A DNA stretch of 64,000 bases. Origin: Coprinopsis marcescibilis (lineage: Eukaryota > Basidiomycota > Agaricomycetes > Agaricales > Psathyrellaceae). Where the stretch lies: NCBI GenBank assembly GCA_004369085.1, contig ML210218.1:62001-126000 (forward strand). Direction: 5' to 3'. Position numbers and translations under genes: made by a program. Positions 48,958 to 59,335 of the stretch are shown here, in pieces (positions within the stretch are counted from its first letter, which is position 1; each line of letters opens with the position of its first letter). The notes below the pieces were generated by a model. The model saw only the letters and a list, made by a program, of their open reading frames with translations. It searched no databases and was not told where the DNA came from.

Positions 48958-49370
48958 TTGCGATCATTCACACGAAACACATTGGTACACCGGATCCGCC
49001 CCTGTCGCTTCATGATTTTCTGCCTCAGATATATTTCTATCAAAGCCCGCGAGAGGCAAGAAGGCCAGGTATACATTTCAACCAGCTTCCCTATTTTCGG
49101 GCTGTATTGCGTCTTGTCGGCCAAGTTCGGAGAATTGATCAGAGTTAGCCGCCCGTGCTGTCTTGAATCTTACCTCGGTCAGATCTCCGCAGCCATGACA
49201 ACGTTAGGGCGCTCAAGTTCCAAGAGAAGAGGAAGAGAATCATTGTCAAGTGTAAGTATGCCTAACTGATGGGCATATTCAGCTACTTCGTCATAAACGC
49301 TTATAACAACTGGTCACTGATCGTCCTTGATCGAGAACATAATAGGAATTACATAGGAGTGGCAAGTACG
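48958..49370 (+). pseudogene. decayed ninth copy of the TGRSW-tail membrane family
   Basis: A segment reading RFMIFCLRYISIKARERQEG followed by VYISTSFPIFGLYCVLSAKF lines up with exon 2 of the intact copies (CFMCLYGLSRFLESPRESRKGRVPYIIASFLIFATYCLAA). Downstream, near 49280-49345, YFVINAYNNWSLIV recalls the YRCYIV...RRW exon. No first exon, no GDGLLV and no AISPQM tail follow before the next gene at 49588. It is a truncated and frameshifted relic in the same orientation as copies 7 and 8. Confidence 0.65.
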
Positions 49371-49587
49371 CGCTCTGCATGCGACAGCTGTCAGCATCAT
49401 GTGCGCATGGTCATTTGATAGATGAGGGAATCACAGGATGGTTCGCGACCTTCTCCATCTCGGGATCACTAAGACGGGTTCCATCAGATGGCCCTGAATC
49501 GTCCCATGTCCAAGCCAATTTGGCAACTTCTGCTTCGCTCGCCAACCTCCTCGTGCCCGCCGCCCAACCGCATCCTTCTGTTCCACT

Positions 49588-51189
49588 ATGACATCCAACC
49601 GCACTGCGACCAGATGGACGGTAGTGGATGACGCCGACCCCGCCATCACGTTTGAAGGCAGCTGGACGGAGGTCTCGAACGACAGGTTCGCGGACGTGGG
49701 CGTGTACGGGCCAGCATATCTGCAAGGTCAACACGGCACTTCAAGCACTGGAACCGTCTCTTTCACGTTTAATGGTGGGCGCTACATTATCAGCTGTGGT
49801 CTGGTAACTTGTGCCGACTGACACTTTCTGCAGGGGCAAGAGTCAGGCTTTATGGAACAAACGACGTGCTGAACTCGTCTGGAGTCATCGATCCCAGTTG
49901 GACTTGCGATGTGGACGGGATTGAATACCCGCCTCGAGAAGCCTGGCGATTGCCCATCAACAACTGGGCTATGTGTTCTGTCACACTCAACACATCTGGC
50001 GAGCACACCTTCACCTTGACCGCGACTTCCGAAGGAACGACATTCTGGGTGGACTACATTGAGTATATCCCCAACGCAGCGCTGAGCGCAACAATCTCGC
50101 CCACCGTCCTTATCGATGACACGGATGCTGCAGTTCGTTACCTTTCGGGAGGGTGGACTGCGTATGAGGACGAGACGATGATGACGCTGCAACCAGAGTC
50201 GACATTGAGCGTGACATTCGTGGGTGAGTATGGGCTGTCCGAAGACTCGTAAATCGCTTCAAGTGAAACTAAATTTAAACCAAGGTACACGGATTGAATG
50301 GGTTGGGTGGTACCCTTCGGCCCTTCCAAGAGGACCCTCCACGGGTACATACTCCATCGATGGAGGATCGCCCGTGCCGTTTAACATCAAGGGCTTAGCA
50401 TCTGGCTCGGAAACCCTCTACGGTCAAGTGTTTTTCGAGGTCGGTGGGTTATCATCGGGCTTCCACGAGCTTTTCGTTAAACACAATGGGCCCGGTGCAC
50501 CTCTTGTTCTCGACTACTTCCGGGTTGAAGATGGAGAGATTCTCCAACCTACTCTCGGGGGAACACAGGAGGTAGGATTGGAGGAAGGGAGAGAAATCAC
50601 TATTGCTGGTAGCACCACCGGGGCTGGTGCTGGGGAGAAATCGAACTCAAGCGGCACGTCAGTTGGGGCTATCGTCGGGGGTGTACTTGGAGGGCTTGCG
50701 GCTCTTGGAATAATAGCCCTACTAGTATGGTTCTTTGTCTTCCGGAAGTCAAGAAGGAATCGCGAGTCTCCGCCAAGTGACGGCTCCATCCCTGAAAAGC
50801 CCGCGACCTCGATTTTGACAGGCGGGTCATCGAGTTCGCCTCATGGTCTCCACGCTGGTTACGAAGGTGCACCACTGCTACTTTCAACCCAAAGTCCCGC
50901 AGCCAATGCGACAACTTTCAACACCAATCCACAAAACTTCATCCAAGCAAACAACTCCGGCGGTCCCAATTACCAGCCTTCGGCCCAGTTCGTGGATGCT
51001 ACCAGCCAAGCCGACCGCTCATCCTACTCGCAGCCCTCGCCGATGTCCGGGACTTCGCATCTCACACCATTAAGGAGGGGAATGGTTGCACCGGCAGACA
51101 ATTACAATGTACAACAAGCGCATCAATTCACAGACGGCTCCGACGCAGCTCGTGGGTCATATGGTCAGAATTTCTATCCTCAAAGGTAG
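49588..51189 (+). CDS. single-pass membrane protein with paired beta-sandwich ectodomains, paralogue 1
   Basis: Function unknown; the architecture suggests a cell-surface binding protein. The start at 49588 gives MTSNRTATRWTVVDDADPAI. Two modules in tandem each open with a VDD/IDDTD-type strand (VVDDADPAITFEGSW; LIDDTDAAVRYLSGGW) and close with an aromatic strand (FWVDYIEYIP; LDYFRVEDGE), as in galactose-binding-like beta sandwiches. Potential N-glycosylation sites (NSSG, NTSG) lie in this part. A Ser/Gly stalk precedes one helix, VGAIVGGVLGGLAALGIIAL then LVWFFVF, a basic stop-transfer (RKSRRNR), and a roughly 150-residue Pro/Ser/Asn-rich tail containing LTPLRRGMVAP. Three exons. No N-terminal signal peptide is visible, so the first helix may act as a reverse signal anchor, or a 5' exon is missing. 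Confidence 0.82.
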
Positions 51190-52272
51190 CCGGTTTTCGA
51201 GGACTGGCTGTAGCGATCTGGCACAGAGGTGGTTCCCGAAATGGACGACTATTTATGATATATGGGATGCTGTACGTAGCTTCTTGTTAGGACATCTTTT
51301 CGATCATTTTTCTTGCCTGTCTACACTACCATTTATTGGCCTTTCATCCTACTTTAACTTCGACATTTCTGATATAGATAGGTGCATGACACCTGAGCAT
51401 CCAGAGATTACTGATACTCCTCTTCCAATAATCTATAGTGATGGCCCAACCCCCTGCCGCATTGGGTATCACAAAATAATTTTGGCGCCCGTGCGATGAT
51501 GAGGGGATCTATTCAGATTGCTTTCGATTGTTGATGAGCTTAAAGTGATAGTAGTGAGCCAAGAATGAGTCACAGCTTTACATCTTCTGTCCCAGCGTAA
51601 GTGGCAGTTCATATATTGAATCCCGGGGGGCTTAACGGAGGAGCCGGTCGCTCCTCGGGCGCTCGGGAAGACAGTAGTCCCAAGAAATGACAAGTCTATA
51701 TTTCAGAGTAAGCTCAGCCCTTTGCAACTAGGGTCATTTGGACTATATCCTGCAGTAGCCATGACTCTTCCAAGTGCTTTGCCTGCTGCTGCAATCGATT
51801 ATCGGATGGTGCCTCTTGATTTTCGTCTGAAATGATAATCATCGGTTGAGCTGATTGGCGCGGGCCAACAAGCCGCTGATAACCCCACTCAGCACTTTAC
51901 GCAAGGCACCTCTCTACCTGAAGACATCTTACGTCTGTTGACCTGTATAGCATAGCAGCTCGGACTTCACCAAGTCCCCCTGGAGCCTAGGGGGCGCTTG
52001 CACACATTGCTCGGATCAAGTTGATGTTTATCACCTTACTTCTCGCGTCTCACGTCTGTCTTGGTTACTCGCTTCCAATTGAATTTCACAGTGATATTTA
52101 TCACTTCTTTTTACCCTATGTATGCGTTGATGATGATGCACGAGGCACCCTTTGGGACCTCAGAACCATGTGCTCAATTTGTTTTTTGCCCCTCGCCCAG
52201 ACTCCACCTGTCTGACCAGCTTCCGCTACCTATCAATCCCAGCCGAACATATTTGACTCCTCCCGGAGGGTC
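51190..52272. other. intergenic between the two ectodomain paralogues
   Basis: No confident gene. An open frame from 52024 begins MFITLLLASHVCL, which looks like a short signal peptide (see findings). Confidence 0.45.
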
Positions 52273-54008
52273 ATGTCAGCAAACAACAAGACCAGATGGG
52301 TAGTAGTCGACGACGATGACCCTAGCTTTGAATTCACGGGCGACTGGGTGGTCCGCCGCTCGGATTTTGAAGGCTATCTGGCATATGGAAAGACCTATCG
52401 GGGATCGCAACATGGGACCACAACAAGTGGCAACTTGTCGTTTTCCTTCACTGGTGGGTATCCAGCTTCACGACTCCCGATGTTAATGTTGAAGCGCGTT
52501 CTGTGACAGGGTCTGAACTTCTGCTGCTGGGTACCAGTGCTGTGCAAGATTCGGAAGATGGGACACGAAACCCTCGCTGGGGCTGCCAAGTGGATGGAAT
52601 CAGTATTGCAGCGCAGAGACCTTATCCTGGTCCTGCGAACAACTACCCGCTATGCAAGATGGACATTCTTTCAGATGTCAGATGGACTGGGTCCCACACT
52701 CTGACTGTGAACGCGACATCGGGAGACGGAGCTATATTCTGGGTGGATTCGATTCGGTACTTACCACCAGGCAATGCAACACTTGACCGACCGACAGTTA
52801 TGATCGAGCATACGGACCCAAGCATTACCTATGCGATCGGAAACTGGCAAACCATCACGGACACGGACCGCAGCGATGTTATATTGGCGATGGAACCAGG
52901 AGCGACATTGGGTTTGTCCTTCACAGGTTCGCTCGCTCCTTGAATATCACTGGCGTTGTCTGACCTTCTTACCTCCTTTTCACTCTTGACAGGCAGTAAG
53001 ATTACTTGGGTTGGCTGGTCACCGGAGGGTTATCCAGCAGGAAACTCGACAGCGACATACTCATTGGATGGAGGACCGCCTGTCGCATTCAACTTCAGTG
53101 GGCCCCCTTCGACATTTACTCTTCGATACCAGACATACTTTGAAATCGATTCACTATCCCCGGAGCCACATACTCTGATCGTCACACACCAGGGCCCATC
53201 TACTCCGCTTACTCTCGATTACTTTCTCGTTGAAGATGGCGACTTCTTGATACCAAGCAACCCACTTCGCGTCCTCCCGTCCAGCAGCACACCTTCGGCA
53301 ACGCCTTCAAGGACAGCGGAGCCAGAAGCATCGACTTCCAGCGATTCTCCCACAGGCGCCATCGCTGGAGGTGTTGTGGGAGGTGTCGTCATCATCGTCG
53401 CGCTTGGATTTATCTTCTTCTTGCTTAAGCGCCGAGACAGAAGGATTGAGCTTCGCGCCAACAGCGCGACGACGTATACCCAGCCCATCGTATACACACC
53501 CCCACCTGCAGCTACCCACTTCTCGCACTATCCCCAAATCAGCACGTCAATGAACTCAGGCAATGTTGGCAATTTCACGGGAAGTCATCCCCAATGGCAG
53601 GAAGACCCGTCTCCTACGCTTGACCCGCCTCACATCATCCACCCATTCGACACCTCTCAGATCCTCGTGGCAAATCCCCCAAGTAGCGACAGCAAAGGCT
53701 CTGACGGGCGAAATCAAGATAATGGTAGCTCACAGAGGCTGGTGCCCTTACGCAGAGGGGATATGTTGGGGGTTCCAACTTCAGAAGCAAGGCCAAACAC
53801 TGCTGCGACGGTTACCAGCACAACTTCTGCAAGCACGTTCTCGACACAAGATCCAAGCTACAGTCCACAGCCTGTGAACCATTCTAATTATGCGAACGAG
53901 TTATACGGAGGAGCTGTGGCGGGTGCCACCTTCGTACGACACCAGGATAGTGGAATCAGGCTTCCTCCCCGAGTTATTAGCCTACCTCCAAGTTATACCC
54001 GAGATTGA
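52273..54008 (+). CDS. single-pass membrane protein with paired beta-sandwich ectodomains, paralogue 2
   Basis: Tandem paralogue of the gene ending at 51189. The start at 52273 gives MSANNKTRWVVVDDDDPSFE. Module 1 ends FWVDSIRYLPPGN; module 2 runs from PTVMIEHTDPSITYAIGNW to LTLDYFLVEDGD, with GSKITWVGWSPEGYPAGNST-like sequence resembling GTRIEWVGWYPSALPRG in paralogue 1. A Ser/Thr/Pro stalk is followed by the helix GAIAGGVVGGVVIIVALGFI then FFLL, KRRDRR, and a roughly 185-residue polar tail with LVPLRRGDMLGVP, matching LTPLRRGMVAP in paralogue 1. Potential N-glycosylation sites are NATS, NATL, NSTA and NFSG. It stops at 54008. Intron positions match paralogue 1. The conserved LRRG block in otherwise variable tails suggests a cytoplasmic docking site. 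Confidence 0.82.
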
Positions 54009-54988
54009 GCGATAGGGCGCTATCCTACACAGACTTGTTATGAGATTGGTATTCTGATTATACCAAACTTTATATTCGTAGATACCCGAATATACCTAAG
54101 TATGTAGCCTTGATTAGGATTTAGCACATCCAAAGTCAAACGGACGCAGTTTTTTAGATGAAGAGAACTGCTCATAGGCTTCCGCAAAGATACTTTTCAT
54201 GAGAGCGGTTTAGAGCTTCTTTGGCGCCCTTCATCTGCTGGAGACGGCTTTGAAGTTTGCAGTGGCAGGAGGCAATAACGAAATGGTCACGGTGGATGGA
54301 TTAGCGGAGGATTCCACTGGAGCAGTTGCCCGTTTCGAGTCATGTAGTTCAGTGTGGGTGCAAAAACAGTGCGATAAAGCATGACATGTGCAAGCATATG
54401 TGTACAGAGCCAAGGGAATGCAGAGCGTCAAGACGATACATATAGCGAAAATTCTCAATAGATTGTAGACAAAGTAGAGTACATTCAAGTGCGTTGACCC
54501 TGAGATGGGGTTGGGTGTCACCTGGTCGAGCCTAGCTGCGCAGCATGAGCAGTCGAAAGAAATGGAAGTAATTCAGCCAACATTTAGAACTCGATGAAGG
54601 TCGAAAGGACCAAGGATGAGCCAAAAGAAACTTCAAAAGTAGGCATGTGAAGGGCGTGGGACTTGACTTCCGTTTCTGATCAGTCGGAGTGCGAAGCTTA
54701 ACAGCACAGCGACCAAGCCAGGCGCATTTTCCTTGATTCTATACCAGTAACGACCGCCTTTCATCCTTTTTTTTTTTTCGCTTCTTTTCAATGGCTCCCA
54801 GTTTCATCGGGTACGCAAACTATATTAAACCTGCGCTGGGATACTGAAAACATGTCACAGGAAGCCTATCTCGCTTATTTCTCACTTTGATGTCCATTAT
54901 TGTGGCATATTGGCAGATCGACGAGGTTTCCCCACAGACCGTCAGGACATCCCAGAGATCGGCCGAAAAAGGGCCGATTGAGGTCGGC
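54009..54988. other. intergenic containing a small minus-strand open frame and a poly-T tract
   Basis: Apart from the 96-codon frame listed separately, I see a run of eleven T near 54769-54779 and nothing else recognisable. Confidence 0.45.
54231..54521 (-). CDS. small hypothetical membrane protein
   Basis: 96 codons starting MTPNPISGSTHLNVLYFVYN, with one long hydrophobic segment (VLYFVYNLLRIFAICIVLTL then CIPLALYTYACTC) and a polar tail ATAPVESSANPSTVTISLLP. I do not recognise the family. It is convergent with the ectodomain gene ending at 54008. The only support beyond its open frame is that the tail region has a decayed nucleotide copy at about 57880-58190. It could equally be 3' flanking sequence that happens to be open. 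Confidence 0.35.
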   Translation of the reverse strand: MTPNPISGSTHLNVLYFVYNLLRIFAICIVLTLCIPLALYTYACTCHALSHCFCTHTELHDSKRATAPVESSANPSTVTISLLPPATANFKAVSSR

Positions 54989-54997
54989 CTATATAAA
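54989..54997 (+). promoter_or_regulatory. TATA box of ILV2
   Basis: TATATAAAA, 182-190 nt upstream of the ILV2 start, is the strongest TATA match in this promoter. It is preceded by three GGCCGA-type repeats within about 35 bp. Confidence 0.55.
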
Positions 54998-55011
54998 ATG
55001 AGGCAGTCGAG

Positions 55012-55023
55012 TGACTCGAGTCA
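55012..55023. promoter_or_regulatory. Gcn4/Cpc1-like palindrome in the ILV2 promoter
   Basis: TGACTCGAGTCA is a perfect 12-bp palindrome of two TGACTC half-sites. Fungal general amino-acid control factors of the Gcn4/Cpc1 bZIP class bind TGA(C/G)TCA-type sites upstream of amino-acid biosynthesis genes, including ILV genes in yeast. The spacing here is wider than the classic pseudo-palindrome, so binding is inferred. Confidence 0.5.
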
Positions 55024-55178
55024 TTCAGGGAATTTATAGGTTGAATGGGTGGTGGATAGGGCTCTTAAATTGTTACGCTCTAACTCTCTCTACCCTTTTG
55101 TCCTCCTTGGGTTCTCTACGGATCCGACCGACCCACAATCTTTGCAGGGGACCTTCCACTCGCTTGCTCACCACCGAA

Positions 55179-57499
55179 ATGGCCGCAATTTCTATTCCTG
55201 CTGCCAACCTCAAGGTTCGCTCCCAAACTGCGGTGGCCATGTCTCTGGCAGGAGTGCAGGCACGGGTCAAGTCCACAAAAGCTGCAACTGCAGCGGCATT
55301 GTCTGGGTCTGCGGAGGCGAAGCAGAGAGTACGAGAGCATGCTCGTCATATCAGCAGGTCAACGACCTCCAATGCTACTGCTGCACCCTCTGCGTAAGCG
55401 TTCTGATCCTTTATTCCTATTACACGACCAAAAGTTTTAATCAGCTTGTAGACGCCCAAACACAGCGCCGGCCTTCAAGCTTCCCTCAGCTGTCCCTCAG
55501 GCATCCGTGCCCCACAATCCCAGTGCTGCTCTCGACCACTCCTTCGTCGGTCTCACCGGCGGCGAGATCTTCCACGAGATGATGCTTCGGCACGGTGTGG
55601 AGCACATCTTTGGATACCCCGGCGGCGCCATCCTGCCCGTGTTCGACGCTATCTATAACAGCAAGCATTTCGCCTTCGTATTGCCCCGCCACGAGCAGGG
55701 TGCGGGCCACATGGCGGAGGGCTACGCGCGTGCGTCGGGCAAGCCTGGTGTCGTCCTCGTCACCTCCGGCCCTGGCGCAACCAACGTGATCACGGCCATT
55801 CAGGATGCAATGAGCGACGGTATCCCGCTCATCGTGTTCACCGGCCAAGTGGCTACCTCCGCCATCGGCTCGGATGGGTTCCAGGAAGCCGACGTCGTCG
55901 GTATCTCGCGCGCCTGCACAAAGTGGAACGTGATGGTGACGGACATCAACGAGCTCCCGAGGCGAATCAACGAGGCGTTCAAGATCGCCACCTCTGGCCG
56001 ACCGGGTCCTGTCCTCGTCGACCTACCCAAGGACGTCACGGCGGGTATCCTCCGCACGCCTTTGCCGTACAAGGCCACAACTCCCGGTATCAACCTCGGC
56101 TTGCCCAACGACTTTTTGCAGGCCCTCGAGTCGCCCATCTGCTCGCCTTCCATCCAGCAAGCCGCTGCTCTCATCAACGGCGCGCAGCGACCGGTGATCT
56201 ACGCCGGGAATGGTGTCCTCTCCACACCTATGGGCCCAAAACTTCTCGCTGAGCTCTCGAAGCGGGGTAATATCCCCGTAACGACGACCCTCCAGGGCCT
56301 CGGTGCATTCGACGAGACGAACGAAAGGTCGCTGCACATGCTCGGCATGCACGGGAGCGCGTACGCCAACTTTGCGATGCAGAAAGCGGACGTGATCATT
56401 GCGCTTGGAGCACGGTTTGATGATCGTGTGACGGGCAAGCTGTCGACGTTTGCGCCTGCTGCAAAGGCTGCTGCTCGTGAAGGACGGGGAGGAATCATCC
56501 ACTTTGAGATCCTACCCAAGAACATCAACAAGGTTGTCGATGCGCAGATTCCGATCCTTGGGGATGTTGTCGCCAACATGGCCGCGCTCGTTCCGTTGAT
56601 CGAGAGTGCGCCGAGGAAGGAGTGGTTTAGCGAGATCAAGGAGTGGAAGAAGGATTATCCGTTCACGTATGTGAAGAGCAAGAAGGGGGAGAAGATGAAG
56701 CCGCAGGAGGTTGTGGAGGAGTTGGAGGCGCAGACGAAGGATAAGAAGGGGGATGTGATTGTGTCGACTGGTGTTGGACAGCATCAGATGTGGGCCGCCC
56801 AGTTTTATAGGTGGACGCATCCTCGGTCGATGGTGACCTCTGGTGGACTCGGTGTATGTTTCTAAACATTTCTTTCGTGCGGGTTCAGAGACTGATTCGT
56901 TGGGTCTTGTAGACTATGGGCTTTGGTCTGCCGGCTGCGATTGGAGCCAAGGTTGCCGCTCCCAAGAAGATTGTCGTCGACATTGATGGTGATGCTTCGT
57001 TTAGCATGACCGCTATGGAGCTGGCCACTGCATCGCAGTACAGCATCGGTGTCAAGGTCCTAATTCTCAACAACGAATTCCAGGGAATGGTGCTGCAATG
57101 GCAAGGTTCGTCTCCTCCCTTTCGCACCTCTTTGGAACATGGTCGCTTACCTCTTCACCAGATCTGTTTTACGAGAAGCGTTACTCGCACACGAAGATGA
57201 CCAACCCCGACTTTGTACTGTTGGCCGAGGCTATGGGTGTGCACGCGATCAGGTGTCGTAATGTGGAGGAGTTGCCAGCAAAGATGAAAGAGTTTTTGGA
57301 ATATGATAACTCGAAGCCTGTTGTATTGGAGTGCATCGTGGAGAAGGATGAGCATGTGTTCCCTATGGTGAGTCGTCTTTTTGTTTTCGTCTTTGCTCGT
57401 TCGTCATCCTGATGGGTTTATGCTTAGGTGCCTGCTGGAAAAGCTTTACACGAACAACTGCTGCATCCTACCCTGCGAGACAAGGCCAACAAGGATTGA
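55179..57499 (+). CDS. ILV2: acetolactate synthase catalytic subunit
   Basis: This thiamine-diphosphate and FAD enzyme of mitochondria makes acetolactate and acetohydroxybutyrate for valine, leucine and isoleucine (EC 2.2.1.6). The start at 55179 has a strong ACCGAAATGGCC context; the first 60 residues, rich in Ala, Arg, Lys and Ser, form the transit peptide. The frame is open upstream to 55011, but that stretch includes promoter sequence. Landmarks: [54 protein letters not shown] (catalytic Glu), and [20 protein letters not shown]. Next come [44 protein letters not shown] with [13 protein letters not shown], and [15 protein letters not shown]. The ThDP motif is [18 protein letters not shown] then [10 protein letters not shown]. 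It ends [20 protein letters not shown] at 57499. Four introns; about 696 residues; intact. Confidence 0.96.
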
Positions 57500-58169
57500 T
57501 CGATGATTAATTGACCCCCGTCGTGTTCTTCTCGTGGTTCTGGGTGGGTTGACGGACTAGCTCTTTGCTTACTAGTTGTTCGGCGGCCAAGTTTTCCCTT
57601 TCGGATTTCGCTCTGTTATGGATTCACGTTTTATCCCATTTGCTCTTCTTTTTTCGACTCTCACACACTCTCTGCTTGGCACTACGTGCATAATCTTTTG
57701 CTTGATATTTTGAAAGAAGTATGACGGTAACAACTGTAACTCACTGGCGATGTCCATCGATTTTCAGAACTCGTTTCTTTATGCCTCAGTACCCAAGCTC
57801 ACGATGCCCTGTTTTTTTACACGTCTTGAGAAACTGGAGGGCACTTGCATTCTGGCTGGAGAACGTGAAGCGTACGACGCCAGGGTAGCGGAATTAGGTA
57901 ACAGGGGCGCGGCTTTCCCTCGAGTTATTAGCCCACCTCATGTTGTACGGTGATGTTACAGCTGCTTCGGCGCACCACGGCAGCTTTAGAAGATTCTGCA
58001 GTGGGAGGAGGCAACGCCAAGACGGTGCATGGATCGGCGCAGGATTTCTATGACTTCATCTCGGACTCATACAGTGTGCCAGGTAAAAAACAGTATTGTA
58101 ATTAGAAAATATATGTGAAAACATTGGCATACAGAGAGGAGCGGTACATGGAGGGATATCGAAGATATT
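57500..58169. other. intergenic with duplicated 3'-flank fragment
   Basis: This is the 3' flank of ILV2 followed, at about 57880-58169, by sequence resembling the end of the ectodomain gene at 53.95 kb and its downstream flank (both contain CGAGTTATTAGCC and GCAGTGG-AGGAGGCAA blocks in the same order). It carries no intact frame. Confidence 0.5.
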
Positions 58170-58800
58170 ACAAAACTCAAGAAGCACCTTGAGAGCGATA
58201 GCAGAACACTTCTTGAGAGTTGGGCGCGACTTTGGTACACGACTGGAGCGTCGCAGTCGCTTCGGAGCAGATTCAAAGGACTCCTCATCCTCATATACAC
58301 AGTCCACTTCCTCCGGGGCTCTCTTTCTCGTAAGCGAGGTCTTGTATATTTTCTTATGTAATTGAGGAGCAGACGCCCCAATCGCGGCGGGAGACTGTGA
58401 CGGCGTGGAAGCCGAGGCGGCAGGAGTGTTCCCTTGTCTCTTTCCAGTTGCATAAGCAGATCGTGAAATATTCTGAGGACTGCAGCATAGTGGTCCTCGA
58501 CACCATTTCTAGGCTCTTTGCAGCATCTGAATCTTCAGCGATTATATCCAGCTTGTTCTCGTGGATTTCGTGCACAAAGTTACGAAAGCCTTCAAAGATC
58601 TTCAGGCACCGAGCACCCCAATGGTTTGCGATTGACTTGGAGAATTGCAGGCGCACGGGACTGAAGCCTAAAAACGCTATCTTTGCCCTCAGAGATACCC
58701 CCGGAGAGTCACTGTTCCAAGACAGGAGTTCAGTATTTATATCCCACAGAGGTCCAGAATTTGAAGAAGAATCGGGGCGTCGGCAAACCGAGCACAATGC
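58170..58800 (-). pseudogene. FunK1 kinase C-terminal pseudogene
   Basis: Minus-strand frames read SWNSDSPGVSLRAKIAFLGF, then FEGFRNFVHEIHENKLDII, matching AWNDDEAGGSLRAKRGFISA and FHGFISRIYNEKLDVM of the intact kinase at 59.3 kb. A different frame continues TSLTRKRAPEEVD and ESAPKRLRRSSRVPKSRP, the conserved basic tail. The frame change falls near 58440. There is no kinase N-lobe or catalytic HRD loop upstream, so it is a truncated, frameshifted tandem relic lying just downstream of the intact gene. Confidence 0.75.
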
Positions 58801-59335
58801 TGAATTTGTTTTGATGGCAATCTACAAGCAGTCTTTGTCAACAATGGCGTGATATGCGTGAGCGCTTAAGTACAAGTTACAGTGAGCACTAGCAGTCGCA
58901 ACTTGGCCCAACTTATGACCTCATGCTCGAAGTTCTCTTCAATTTTCAAAGCTTCAAAGAGATACCCCGTCACTGAATTAAAGCACCTTGGTCTATTCTG
59001 AACGCCACAGGGCATCATAAATAACTTTCACTTATATAGTACGGGTTATCAAGGAACGTCCTGGAAGCCTCTGATCACATTTGATGCCGATGATATGACT
59101 CTCGAGTTGTCTAGTATGGGACAAAACGACAGTATAAGCATGGAGGAGCAAGGTAATATGCGAAAGCGCCTATCTACGGAGCAAAGTTACATGGTGGGAT
59201 AGCAACTACAATAGAGGTAGAGCAACAAAGCTGACACATAGCACAACAATATGAAAGAAAGCGTAGAGAGACAAGTAATATACATGATACATATAGCGGG
59301 AGAATTGCGCTCTTGAAGCGAATAAAGTAGATCAT
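58801..59335. other. intergenic between FunK1 relic and FunK1 gene
   Basis: No recognisable coding sequence; 3' flank of the FunK1 gene. Confidence 0.45.

Noticed and set aside
55011..55178. N-terminal extension of ILV2 by 56 codons
   Set aside because: The extension overlaps the Gcn4-like site and lies directly downstream of the TATA box; the ATG at 55179 has a better context and a normal transit peptide.
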